A DNA stretch of 64,000 bases, taken from assembly GCF_900100355.1 (NCBI RefSeq), contig NZ_FNFH01000003.1, positions 682,001-746,000 on the forward strand, read 5' to 3'. The translations under genes and the position numbers were made by a program. The DNA is from Microbulbifer yueqingensis (GTDB lineage: Bacteria > Pseudomonadota > Gammaproteobacteria > Pseudomonadales > Cellvibrionaceae). Below are positions 25,129 to 33,453 of this stretch, piece by piece. Positions within the stretch are counted from its first letter, which is position 1; every line of letters begins with the position of its first letter. The notes beneath the pieces were generated by a model, which saw only the letters and a list, made by a program, of their open reading frames with translations, ran no database searches and was not told where the DNA came from.

Positions 25129-26060
25129 TACTCCTCTCCCTCCTGCCTTTCCTCGGCGAGGAGTGACACAAACAACTCCTCCAGCCGGTTGGCGCGGTTG
25201 CGCATGCTCACTACCGCCACACCCTGCTCTCCCAGCCGCGTGAACAGGTCATTGAGGGACTGGCCCTTCTCCACTGTCACCTCGAGGCTGTTCTCGTCCA
25301 GCAGCCGCCCCTCGAAGCCGCCGAGATCCGGGCACTGGTCGAGGGTCTCGCGCACATCCAGGATAAACACCTCCCGGTTCAGGGTTTTCAGCAGTGCGCG
25401 GACGGATGTGTTCTCGACGATATCGCCCTTGTCGATGATGGCGATATTGCGGCACAGGCTCTCTGCCTCTTCCAGGTAGTGGGTGGTGAGGATGATGGTG
25501 GTGCCCTGCGAGTTTATCTCCTGCAGGAATGTCCACATGGAGCGGCGCAACTCGATGTCCACGCCGGCGGTGGGCTCATCCAGGATCAGCAGTTTCGGCT
25601 CGTGGATCAGCGCGCGCGCGATCATCAACCGGCGCTTCATACCGCCAGAAAGCATCCGCGCCTGGGTGCTGCGCTTGTCCCACAGACCCAGCTGTTTCAG
25701 GTACTTCTCGGTGCGCTCTTCCGCCAGTTTGCGCGGCATACCGTAGAAACCGCCCTGGGTGCAGACGATGTCGTACACCTTCTCGAACTGGCTGAAGTTG
25801 AATTCCTGCGGGACTACCCCGAGCAGTCGCTTTGCCGCGGCGAAGTCCCGGTCGATATCGATCCCGAAGATGGAGACGCTGCCACCAGTCTTGCGCACGA
25901 GGGAGCAGATAATACCGATGGTGGTGGACTTGCCGGCACCATTGGGGCCGAGCAGGGCAAAGAAGTCGCCCGGCTGCACATCAAAGCTGATGCCCTTGAG
26001 GGCCTGGAAACCATTGTCGTAGGTTTTTTCGAGATTGCGGATGGAAAGCGCGGCTGTCAT
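25128..26060 (-). CDS. yadG: ABC transporter ATP-binding protein (YadG orthologue)
   Basis: This is a 310-residue ATPase with Walker A GPNGAGKS, Q-loop VVPQEFNF, signature LSGGMKRRLMIARAL, Walker B LLILDEPTAGVD and the switch His in TTHYLEEAE. The sequence follows E. coli YadG closely (GDFFALLGPNGAGKSTTIGI, RMLSGGMKRR). I chose ATG 26060, which has GGAGG 5 nt upstream, rather than the ATG 33 nt further upstream. Confidence 0.94.
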   Translation of the reverse strand: MTAALSIRNLEKTYDNGFQALKGISFDVQPGDFFALLGPNGAGKSTTIGIICSLVRKTGGSVSIFGIDIDRDFAAAKRLLGVVPQEFNFSQFEKVYDIVCTQGGFYGMPRKLAEERTEKYLKQLGLWDKRSTQARMLSGGMKRRLMIARALIHEPKLLILDEPTAGVDIELRRSMWTFLQEINSQGTTIILTTHYLEEAESLCRNIAIIDKGDIVENTSVRALLKTLNREVFILDVRETLDQCPDLGGFEGRLLDENSLEVTVEKGQSLNDLFTRLGEQGVAVVSMRNRANRLEELFVSLLAEERQEGEE

Positions 26061-26177
26061 TACTTCCTCCAGACGATGAGGGCGCTTATTCAACGCGCTT
26101 ACGCCACATATTGCAACCGGACAAACAGTGCGGTTATACGCAGCGAACCGGCTTCGCCCTGCCCCACCGGCGAACGA

Positions 26178-27575
26178 TCATTCCAGTCCCTGGACCAGCT
26201 CTACGAAATCCTGGTATGCACCGGACTGGGCCAGCAGCTCCCTGCCCGCGGCGATCAACCGGTCCACCTCGGTATCTGTCAACCTGAAACTGGTGCCGAT
26301 ATTGTTGAGGAACTTCCGCTCCTCACTGTTGCGCACGCGGTCGAAACTCACCTCCACGAAGTTGAACGTATGCGGCCGCTCGGGCGTCGAGTTATCCCTC
26401 GCCCATTGCTCGAAGATCTTGCGGGTGATCAGGATGGTGTCGTCGCTGAAGCGGGCGATCTGGCTACCGCTGACACTGCTGATAACCTCGAGCAGCGGCG
26501 GGGAATCGGGAGTATGCGCCCAGTCCCGGTGGGGATGGGAATTGGCATTGACCAGTATCACCAGTACATGGCGGGCATCGACATGGGGCAGCAGCCGGGC
26601 ATCCACCGACGGATCCCGGGTCAGCGCCATGGTGCGGTAGTAGCTGCGCAAGCCCAGATTGTCAGAAATCCCTCCGTCCACCAGATGCAGCCAGGGCCGC
26701 CGGTCCCGGTCCAGATAGCCCTCCAGGTTGCGCGCGGCCACTTTTTGTGAAGTCAGCTCTTCCGAGGCAAGTGCGACGTCTACCCAACGGGGCTGCTGGA
26801 AGCCGCAGGTACTTGCGTAGCTCTGTATCGCGATGGGGGAAAATACCACCGGTACCGCCGAAGACGCCGCCACCGCCCGGGACAGCGGGTAGCGCGAGAG
26901 GTCCACACAGAAAAGGTCGAACATCTCCTGGATGAAAGGCACCCGCACACCGCTGGTGAGATCCGTGCTGTTGATTACCACCCAGGGCGAGTCCGGCCTC
27001 GTCAGCGCCCCAAGGGGGGCGTCGTCGAACAGCAGCTCGTCGTAATATTCCGCCGCCAGGTCAGCGCGCCCAAAGGTGGGGCTGGCGAGTCGCTGCCAGT
27101 TGGAAGGGGCGAGCGTCCGCCGCACCAGCTCGGCCTGAACGTCCCTGCGCAGGAAGCGCTCCTCAAAGTCCAGAAAGATGCGCCGGCCATAGAGGCCGTA
27201 GTAGGCGGCGGTGAAGCTGCCGCCGGAGACGGACGAGATCACGTCCACCTCCTGCAGCATGGTGCGCACGCCGCGACTGGTACGAATCCGTGTACGGTCG
27301 AGCTCCTGCAGCACACCGTAAGACAGCGCAGCCGCCCTGGTGCCACCGCCAGAAAACGCCAGCAACACAGCGATCTCCGGGGATCGGTCGCGAGCCATCA
27401 TTTCCCGCACCCGGGCGTTGCGCTCCGGCGACCACTCTGCCAGTGGCGCCGCCTGCTCCGGCAGGTAAGAGCAGCCCGCCGCCAGGGCCATCAGTACTGT
27501 CACTAGCAGCCGCCACACCTCACCGCACCTGATTCCGCTCACTGTCGCGCTCGCCCTCCCTGGGTCCGCTGCCAC
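26178..27575 (-). CDS. Patatin-like phospholipase lipoprotein
   Basis: This is a predicted lipoprotein (LMALAAGC, Cys35) with a patatin catalytic domain. The oxyanion hole is FSGGGTRAAA (about 74-83), the nucleophile Ser117 lies in ISSVSGGS, and the catalytic Asp is in LVDGGISDN. These enzymes use a Ser-Asp dyad to hydrolyse acyl-lipids. The start is uncertain: GTG codons at 27575 and at several positions up to the lipoprotein signal are possible, and the first 15-20 residues listed may not be translated. It is convergent with nothing and stands alone between yadG and the tRNA cluster. Confidence 0.87.
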   Translation of the reverse strand: MAADPGRASATVSGIRCGEVWRLLVTVLMALAAGCSYLPEQAAPLAEWSPERNARVREMMARDRSPEIAVLLAFSGGGTRAAALSYGVLQELDRTRIRTSRGVRTMLQEVDVISSVSGGSFTAAYYGLYGRRIFLDFEERFLRRDVQAELVRRTLAPSNWQRLASPTFGRADLAAEYYDELLFDDAPLGALTRPDSPWVVINSTDLTSGVRVPFIQEMFDLFCVDLSRYPLSRAVAASSAVPVVFSPIAIQSYASTCGFQQPRWVDVALASEELTSQKVAARNLEGYLDRDRRPWLHLVDGGISDNLGLRSYYRTMALTRDPSVDARLLPHVDARHVLVILVNANSHPHRDWAHTPDSPPLLEVISSVSGSQIARFSDDTILITRKIFEQWARDNSTPERPHTFNFVEVSFDRVRNSEERKFLNNIGTSFRLTDTEVDRLIAAGRELLAQSGAYQDFVELVQGLE

Positions 27576-27770
27576 CCGGCAGCCTTGTCCGGCCGCAAGT
27601 ATAGGTGGCTGGCCGGCCTCACGAAGCCGGCCCGGCGGGAGCAGACATCACCGGAGGCGGCAAGGGTGACGTGAACCTGGGGGAACCCAGGCCCAAGCAT
27701 TGCCGGCGTTACAATGGCAATGGGTGGCGCGAGGCGAAGAAGTGATGAATATGATGGTGTCGCAGGCAAT

Positions 27771-27800
27771 AAAAAAGCCGCTCAGTGAGCGGCTTTTTAT
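27771..27800 (-). terminator. Terminator of the tRNA Glu-Gly operon
   Basis: A GCCGCTCA-G-TGAGCGGC stem is flanked by A-tract and T-tract at 27771-27800, one base from the CCA end of the last tRNA-Gly. It is symmetrical and should work for the minus strand. Confidence 0.85.
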
Positions 27801-27801
27801 C

Positions 27802-27877
27802 TGGAGCGGGAAACCGGGTTCGAACCGGCGACCTCAACCTTGGCAAGGTTGCGCTCTACCAACTGAGCTATTCCCGC
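27802..27877 (-). tRNA. tRNA-Gly (anticodon GCC), copy 2 in the operon
   Basis: The 76-nt cloverleaf has acceptor GCGGGAA, D-arm TAGCTCAGTTGGTAGAGC, anticodon loop CTTGCCA and encoded CCA. It is identical to the copy at 28111-28186. It is the last gene of the operon. Confidence 0.97.
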
Positions 27878-27917
27878 GATCCTGTGTCGCGGGGTTGCCG
27901 AAGCAACCCCGCTGCAT

Positions 27918-27993
27918 TGGCATCCCCAAGGGGAGTCGAACCCCTGTTACCGCCGTGAAAGGGCGGTGTCCTAGGCCTCTAGACGATGGGGAC
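27918..27993 (-). tRNA. tRNA-Glu (anticodon TTC), copy 2 in the operon
   Basis: This is a 76-nt cloverleaf with encoded CCA. The acceptor is GTCCCCA pairing with TGGGGAT, so position 1-72 is a G-T wobble. The anticodon loop is CTTTCAC. The other copy differs at 1-72 and 7-66 with pairing kept. Confidence 0.97.
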
Positions 27994-28110
27994 AGAAAAC
28001 TTGCACTTGGCGTTACGCCTCGCGCTACCACACTGTCGTGGCATTGCCTCGGTTGCCCTCGGCATACTTCGCACCGACACGATATTGCACCACATCGTCA
28101 CGAAAGAAAC

Positions 28111-28186
28111 TGGAGCGGGAAACCGGGTTCGAACCGGCGACCTCAACCTTGGCAAGGTTGCGCTCTACCAACTGAGCTATTCCCGC
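28111..28186 (-). tRNA. tRNA-Gly (anticodon GCC), copy 1 in the operon
   Basis: This cloverleaf has the same 76-nt sequence as 27802-27877, including CCA. It lies 2 nt downstream of tRNA-Glu copy 1, so the two mature ends are processed from nearly adjacent sites. Confidence 0.97.
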
Positions 28187-28188
28187 AA

Positions 28189-28264
28189 TGGCGTCCCCTA
28201 GGGGAGTCGAACCCCTGTTACCGCCGTGAAAGGGCGGTGTCCTAGGCCTCTAGACGAAGGGGAC
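28189..28264 (-). tRNA. tRNA-Glu (anticodon TTC), copy 1 in the operon
   Basis: This is a 76-nt cloverleaf with acceptor GTCCCCT pairing with AGGGGAC (all Watson-Crick), anticodon loop CTTTCAC and encoded CCA. It is the first gene of the operon, about 55 nt after the predicted transcription start. Confidence 0.97.
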
Positions 28265-28323
28265 CCGGATCTCCTTCCTCAGCTGGCGTCTCAGTGATCC
28301 GCTGTGCTTCAGAAGTGGGGCGC

Positions 28324-28352
28324 ATTCTATGGAGCACCCGGTAAGCTGTCAA
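28324..28352 (-). promoter_or_regulatory. Sigma-70 promoter of the tRNA operon
   Basis: On the minus strand a consensus TTGACA (28347-28352) is followed after 17 nt by TAGAAT (28324-28329) and a GCGCCCC discriminator. The G/C discriminator is typical of stringently controlled tRNA/rRNA promoters. The start point should be near 28317. Confidence 0.8.
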
Positions 28353-28425
28353 CACCCGATCGAAAAAAAATTCCTGTTTTTTTCTTTTATAGTCAGGCAC
28401 TTACCCGACTCACAGGTTCGCGCCC

Positions 28426-29181
28426 CTACCGCTCCCGTTCCAGTGACAATTCCTCCAGTTCGGTCAGGAACCGGCGGATGCGCTCGGCGTTGGCCCCCAG
28501 GTCACTGACACCCACGCGGGAGCTGGAGCGGACATCCACCCGCGAGCCACCGTCCTGCGTGGTCACCCTCACCACCACATCGTCACGGAACCCCAGCAAG
28601 GGGGTGCGGTCGACAGCCTCCAGGTGCCCTGCCCGGTCGTCCCGCGCCACTATTCTCCAGCCCAGGTCTTTTGCGGCCTCGGCCGCCATTGCGGTCACCT
28701 CTGCGACCGACTGGTCCAGCTCCAGCGGGCGGATATCCTCGTAGATATCGGCTTCCCGCTGCTGCCGTGCCACCTGCTCGCCATCGTACCGCGCGCTGTT
28801 GTCGCCCTCCTCCCGCAACGCCAGCACCGCGCGGTAGCGGGGCGGGTTTTCGAGGTCGGTGGTGATATCGTGGATCGGCGGAACGCTGAAATTGTCCCTG
28901 CCCACGGTGAGCAGTGGCACCGCCACCGGCAGCAGCCCCAGGACCACTGCCCACAGGGCGGCGGTGCGGGTCGCCGGCTGGCGCTTCACCAACCCCCAGA
29001 TAAAGACCAGCATACTGGCCAGTGCCACACCGAGCATTCCCAGCCCCGCGTACTTGAATACCTGGAACACCGGCCGGAAGTGCGCCAGGTCCAGCCGCAG
29101 GGCCAGGCCGGCCACAAGGATGGTCCCGACCAGTACCAGCTGGGCCCGGACCAGCCAGCCACTCCAGTGGGTTGCGCCCAT
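28426..29181 (-). CDS. DUF1499-domain membrane protein
   Basis: This is a 251-residue protein with three or four N-terminal membrane helices (LVLVGTILVAGLALRL, LGVALASMLVFIWGL, WAVVLGLLPVAVPLL). The soluble DUF1499 domain starts at about HDITTDLENPPRY and includes PLLGFRDDVVVRVTTQDGGSRVDVRSSSR. I chose ATG 29181, which has GAGGGGAG upstream and follows the msrB stop by 2 nt. The family's function is unknown. Confidence 0.87.
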   Translation of the reverse strand: MGATHWSGWLVRAQLVLVGTILVAGLALRLDLAHFRPVFQVFKYAGLGMLGVALASMLVFIWGLVKRQPATRTAALWAVVLGLLPVAVPLLTVGRDNFSVPPIHDITTDLENPPRYRAVLALREEGDNSARYDGEQVARQQREADIYEDIRPLELDQSVAEVTAMAAEAAKDLGWRIVARDDRAGHLEAVDRTPLLGFRDDVVVRVTTQDGGSRVDVRSSSRVGVSDLGANAERIRRFLTELEELSLERER

Positions 29182-29183
29182 AT

Positions 29184-29594
29184 TCAGCTCCCCTCTTCCT
29201 CCTCGCTCTCCGGATGCAGCCTGACCGACAGCGAATTCACGCAGTAGCGCAGGCCGGTTTCGGTGGGTCCGTCCGGAAACACGTGCCCAAGATGGGAGCC
29301 GCAATTCGCGCAGAGGATCTCCGTGCGCCGCATTCCCAGTGAATTATCCGGGCGCTCTTCCACGGCACTACTATGGGCCGCCGTATCAAAGCTCGGCCAG
29401 CCGCAGCCGGCATCGAACTTGGAGTCGGAATGGAATAACAGCTCGCCACAGCAGCGGCAGCGGTACGTGCCGTCCTCGAAGCAGTCCCAGTATTCCCCGG
29501 AAAAGGGACGCTCGGTGCCGGCCTCGCGGCACACGCGAAACTCTTCGTCGGTCAGGCGTTCGCGCCAGTAGTTATCGTCTTTCTCTTTTGACAT
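29184..29594 (-). CDS. msrB: Peptide-methionine (R)-S-oxide reductase
   Basis: MsrB repairs methionine-R-sulfoxide in proteins. It has two CxxC zinc pairs (CRCC and CANC), GCGWPSF, the HLGHVFPDGP block and the catalytic Cys in LRYCVNS. The length of 136 residues from ATG 29594 is normal; a GTG two codons upstream is possible. It is co-transcribed with the DUF1499 gene and divergent from alaA, with about 50 nt between the starts. Confidence 0.96.
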   Translation of the reverse strand: MSKEKDDNYWRERLTDEEFRVCREAGTERPFSGEYWDCFEDGTYRCRCCGELLFHSDSKFDAGCGWPSFDTAAHSSAVEERPDNSLGMRRTEILCANCGSHLGHVFPDGPTETGLRYCVNSLSVRLHPESEEEEGS

Positions 29595-29646
29595 ACTCAC
29601 AGTCCCCGTTTACCGCAGTAGCAAAGCAAGAGTCACCACACCTACC

Positions 29647-30861
29647 ATGAAGGACATCCTCAAATCGGAAAAGCTGCACGGCGTCTGTTACGAAATCCGC
29701 GGCCCCGTGATGGAGCACGCCTATCGGATGGAAGAGGAAGGCCACCGGATCCTGAAGCTGAATATCGGCAATCCGGCACCCTTCGGTTTCGACGCACCCG
29801 ATGAAATTATCCAGGATGTCATTCACAACCTGTCACTTGCCCAGGGCTATGTGGAATCCAAGGGCCTGTTCGCCGCCCGCAAGGCCATCATGCAGGAGTG
29901 CCAGACCCATGGCATCCAGGGCGTCGATATCGATGATATCTACCTCGGCAACGGTGTCTCCGAGCTGATCACCATGGCCACCCAGGCTCTGCTCAACAAC
30001 GGCGACGAGCTGCTGCTGCCCATGCCCAACTACCCGCTGTGGATGGCTGCCACCAATCTGACCGGGGCCAGCCCGGTGCTGTACCGGTGCGATGAGCAGG
30101 CGGACTGGATGCCCGATATCGACGATATAAAGGCAAAGATAACACCGCGTACCCGGGGAATTGTAGTCATCAATCCCAATAACCCCACCGGGGCGGTCTA
30201 TTCGCGGGAGCTGCTGGAGGAGATTGTCGAGCTGGCACGCCAGCACGACCTGGTGATCTTTGCCGACGAGATCTACAGCAAGATTCTCTACGATGATACC
30301 GAGTTCACCCCCATGGCCAGACTCGCGGAAGACGTGCTGTGCCTGAGTTTCAACGGCCTGTCCAAGTCATACCGCCTGGCCGGGTTCCGCTCGGGCTGGA
30401 TGATCGTCAGCGGCGCCAAGCACCGCGCCCGGGGCTTTATCGAGGGTATGGACATTCTTTCGTCCATGCGCCTGTGCGGCAATGTACCCGCCATGTTCGC
30501 CGTGCAGACCGCGCTGGGCGGCTACCAGAGCATCAATGACCTGGTCCTGCCCGGCGGGCGCCTGCGCGAGCAGCGCGACATGGCCTGGCGCATGCTGAAC
30601 GACATCCCGGGTGTCAGCTGCGTCAAGCCGAAGGGCGCCATTTACCTGTTCCCCCGCCTGCACCTGGACCGGCACCGCATCGAGGACGACGAGCGCCTGG
30701 TGCTGGACTTCCTGCGCCAGGAGAAGATCCTGCTGGTACAGGGCAGCGCCTTCCACTGGGACGCTCCCGACCACCTTCGCATCGTCTTCCTGCCCCGTGC
30801 CGACGAGCTGGCAGATGCCGTGGGCCGGCTGGGCAACTTCCTTGAGCGTTACTCGGCGTAA
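29647..30861 (+). CDS. alaA: Alanine-synthesising pyridoxal-phosphate aminotransferase
   Basis: This 404-residue class I aminotransferase matches AlaA/YfbQ throughout: NIGNPAPFGFDAPDEI near the N-terminus, INPNNPTGAVYS, FADEIYSKILYD, and the PLP lysine at 240 in SFNGLSKSYRLAGFRSGW. AlaA transfers the amino group of glutamate to pyruvate. It is followed after 14 nt by a small gene of unknown function. Confidence 0.94.
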   Translation: MKDILKSEKLHGVCYEIRGPVMEHAYRMEEEGHRILKLNIGNPAPFGFDAPDEIIQDVIHNLSLAQGYVESKGLFAARKAIMQECQTHGIQGVDIDDIYLGNGVSELITMATQALLNNGDELLLPMPNYPLWMAATNLTGASPVLYRCDEQADWMPDIDDIKAKITPRTRGIVVINPNNPTGAVYSRELLEEIVELARQHDLVIFADEIYSKILYDDTEFTPMARLAEDVLCLSFNGLSKSYRLAGFRSGWMIVSGAKHRARGFIEGMDILSSMRLCGNVPAMFAVQTALGGYQSINDLVLPGGRLREQRDMAWRMLNDIPGVSCVKPKGAIYLFPRLHLDRHRIEDDERLVLDFLRQEKILLVQGSAFHWDAPDHLRIVFLPRADELADAVGRLGNFLERYSA

Positions 30862-30875
30862 CCGGGATTCCCGAG

Positions 30876-31274
30876 ATGCTGGACGACCTGCACATACACG
30901 ACTTTTATCGCGATGCCGCCCGGATACTGCTGGCGCTGTTCAACCAGTTCCCGGCCCCGGCGACGGTATATGTGGAAGATATTGCCGGGCCGGATACCCC
31001 GGATGAATTCGGCCTGCATTCCCCGCGGCACCTGGCCTGCCTGGGTGCAATGACCTGGCTGAAGCACAGCGGCTATATCCATTTCAGCCAGCTGGTCCGT
31101 CAGGAGGCGGTGGAGGAAGCCGCCCTTACCCACAGCGCCTTCCTGCTGCTGATACAGCGCGACCGGGATGGGGTCAGCAATGCCCAGCGCCTGGACCAAA
31201 TAGTGCGCGGTGGCTCATCGCCGCAGGTGCAGGAACTGGTGGAGCACCTGATGCACGAGATGGCGCGGCTCTGA
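30876..31274 (+). CDS. Conserved-looking protein of unknown function
   Basis: This 132-residue protein begins 14 nt after alaA and is probably co-transcribed. It has no signal or membrane segment and looks mostly helical; the segment LACLGAMTWLKHSGYIHFSQ could be a small winged-helix-like element. I do not recognise the family. Codon usage matches the neighbours and no other frame is better, so I take it as real. Confidence 0.72.
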   Translation: MLDDLHIHDFYRDAARILLALFNQFPAPATVYVEDIAGPDTPDEFGLHSPRHLACLGAMTWLKHSGYIHFSQLVRQEAVEEAALTHSAFLLLIQRDRDGVSNAQRLDQIVRGGSSPQVQELVEHLMHEMARL

Positions 31275-31354
31275 TGCGCACACTTTCCTGAACCACCCAA
31301 TGCCTGACCGGCTCCCCGCCACCAGGCCCGGCCCGGCCCGCTACCGGGAAAGGC

Positions 31355-32317
31355 TCAGCGGCGAAAACGCACGTGCAGCATTTTCAGCGCTGCGTCGGGA
31401 TCCCGGTCGGGGAAATCCGGGTTCTGCGGCAGCCGCGCCACCACCTCGAAGCGCCGGTCGGCACCCTCGATCATCTCCCGGAACAGCTGCTCGCTGTGGC
31501 GGGGTGAGTTCATTACCAGCAGCAGGTCCGCCTCGTCGGCGAGGCAGGTAGGCAGCAACGGCAACAGTTTCTCGTAGTGCTCGTTGACATCGAAGCGCCC
31601 CTTCTGCCGGGTGGGCGGATCCACCACCGCCAGCTGGAAGGGGCCGCGCCGGTCAAAGCGGTCGAATTCACGCAGGGCATCCATCTTCAGGAACTGGATG
31701 CCCTTCTGCGGCAGGTCGTTGAAGGCGTGGTTCTCCCGCCCGCGCTTGAGCACGCCCCCGTTCAGGTCCACGTTAACCACCTTCAGCTCGCCGCAGGCCC
31801 GCGCCACCACCGAAAATGCGCAGGTGAACGCAAACAGGTTGAGCATCTTCAGGTCGGTGCCGGCCTCCAGGTGCGCGCGCACCTGTCGCTCGAGCCACTG
31901 GCGGCCCGGCTCGATATCGAGAAAGAAACCCACGTTCTGGCGGGCGAATGTCAGGGGAAATTTCAGCTCGCCGCGCCTGGCCACCGGCGCCGGCACCGGC
32001 TGGCCGCAGGGCCACTCCACCGGGGCGCCCTGCAGGTAGCGACGCTGGACGGCCACGCCCTGGTACGCGTACGGCCGGGCGATCTCCCACAGTTTCGCAC
32101 ACAGCCCGTCCTCGCCCTCGTGCGGCTCGAAAAAGGTCACCAGCAGCGCGGGGTGGAAGCTGTCCACACACACCTGCTCCAGACCCGGCCAGCAGCGGCC
32201 CCGACCGTGGAACAGGCGGCGGCTGTCCGGGACGCCCTGCCCCTGCTCGTCCGCGGACTGTTGCTTTAATTTCTCCGCGACCAGCTCCAGCAGCGGTTCC
32301 CAGTCAGTCTCACTCAC
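31355..32317 (-). CDS. Class I SAM-dependent methyltransferase (RlmI/RlmK-like)
   Basis: This is a 320-residue methyltransferase. The SAM fold begins at about LNLFAFTCAFSVVA (motif I region), with VNVDLNGGVLKRGRENH next, catalytic VVDPPTRQKGRFDV (a DPP motif as in RlmI-type enzymes) and LLLVMNSPRHS. DPPT rather than NPPY suggests an RNA base-methyltransferase lineage. The GTG start at 32317 overlaps the preceding stop by 4 nt (GTGA). The substrate is not determined. Confidence 0.85.
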   Translation of the reverse strand: MSETDWEPLLELVAEKLKQQSADEQGQGVPDSRRLFHGRGRCWPGLEQVCVDSFHPALLVTFFEPHEGEDGLCAKLWEIARPYAYQGVAVQRRYLQGAPVEWPCGQPVPAPVARRGELKFPLTFARQNVGFFLDIEPGRQWLERQVRAHLEAGTDLKMLNLFAFTCAFSVVARACGELKVVNVDLNGGVLKRGRENHAFNDLPQKGIQFLKMDALREFDRFDRRGPFQLAVVDPPTRQKGRFDVNEHYEKLLPLLPTCLADEADLLLVMNSPRHSEQLFREMIEGADRRFEVVARLPQNPDFPDRDPDAALKMLHVRFRR

Positions 32318-33453
32318 TCGAAATCTCCATTGCTGAGCGGGTACAGGATGGCATCCCGGTAGCCGGTGATTACCCGGATAAAACCGCTCCACTCCTCATC
32401 GAGCGCCGCATCGCCGCTGTCCACCAGTAGCGGCCGGCCACCCAGCTCGGTTATCTTGGTCTTGGTAGCCACCACCACCAGGTTCTCGCGGCCTACCGCG
32501 CGCAGCACCGCCGGCGTCAGCTGCTGGTTGCCGCGGCCGATGAGGTGGCCCTGGCCACCGATGGCCGTGAGGATGATCTTCACCGGCCCTTCGTGGTCGG
32601 CAATGGCCTGCTCGATGTCCGGCGCCCCTACATCTGCCCGAACCAGTTCGCCATCGCGCAGCAGGTCCACCCCCAGCAGGGTACCCTCGCAGCCCACCTC
32701 CCTGAGTACTGCCAGGGTGGTGGAGCCGGGCCCGACGATGTAGAGGGTGTCCGGGTCCATCTCTTCGACCACCTCGGCGGCGATATCGGCCACCGCCAGC
32801 TCCTCCACCTCGCGGCCCGCGTTCTTCACTGCCTGCAGGAAATGCCCCTCTTCCGGGACCAGCAATTCGCCGTAATGGCGGGTACTGACGCGCCCCTCGC
32901 GGAAGGACCTCTCGTCGATATCGCGCACCTCGCGCTGGTAGAGGTCCACCAGTTGCGCATTCAACAGGCGCCGCAGCACCTCGCCGCCCGCGCGTGGCGA
33001 GATGGCAAAGCAGGCAGAGTGCATTTTCACCCCGGCGGGAATACCCAGCACGGGGAAGTGATCGCCGAGCGCATTGACCATATTGCGGGCGGTACCGTCG
33101 CCGCCGACGAACACGATCAGGTCGGCACCGCTGGCGCGGATCGCCCGGGCTGCGCGTTCGCTGTCCGCGGGCGTGGAGGGATCCGACGCGGCCTCGCCCA
33201 CCACTGTCACCGTAAGGCCCGCGGCGCGCGCGACATTCGCGCCCATATCGCCGGCGAAGCAGAGGATCTGCACCCGGTCGCGGAACTCCGCCAGTGGTGC
33301 CAGGGCGGTGGCGGCGCGCTGCTGCGCGCGGGGCTCAATACCCGCCTCCAGCGCGCGCTGCACCGTCTCGGCGCCGTCGCTACCCTTGAGCCCGGCCGGA
33401 CCGCCAACGCCCGACCATGGATTGATTACCAGTCCCAGTTTTGTCAGCTTCAC
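32314..33453 (-). CDS. ATP-NAD kinase family protein
   Basis: This 379-residue protein has the NAD/diacylglycerol-kinase-type P-loop substitute GGDGTARN (117-124), a leading LGLVINPWSGVGGPAG and a C-terminal GRGNQQLTPAVL block. It belongs to the AcoX/ATP-NAD-kinase-like group rather than the short housekeeping NadK (about 290 residues). The GTG start overlaps the pdxB stop as GTGA. The true substrate is unproven. Confidence 0.85.
   Translation of the reverse strand: MKLTKLGLVINPWSGVGGPAGLKGSDGAETVQRALEAGIEPRAQQRAATALAPLAEFRDRVQILCFAGDMGANVARAAGLTVTVVGEAASDPSTPADSERAARAIRASGADLIVFVGGDGTARNMVNALGDHFPVLGIPAGVKMHSACFAISPRAGGEVLRRLLNAQLVDLYQREVRDIDERSFREGRVSTRHYGELLVPEEGHFLQAVKNAGREVEELAVADIAAEVVEEMDPDTLYIVGPGSTTLAVLREVGCEGTLLGVDLLRDGELVRADVGAPDIEQAIADHEGPVKIILTAIGGQGHLIGRGNQQLTPAVLRAVGRENLVVVATKTKITELGGRPLLVDSGDAALDEEWSGFIRVITGYRDAILYPLSNGDFE

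Noticed and set aside
25479..26750. A 423-codon plus-strand frame opposite yadG and the patatin gene
   Set aside because: It is antisense across two genes and an intergenic gap; composition is codon-shadow-like.
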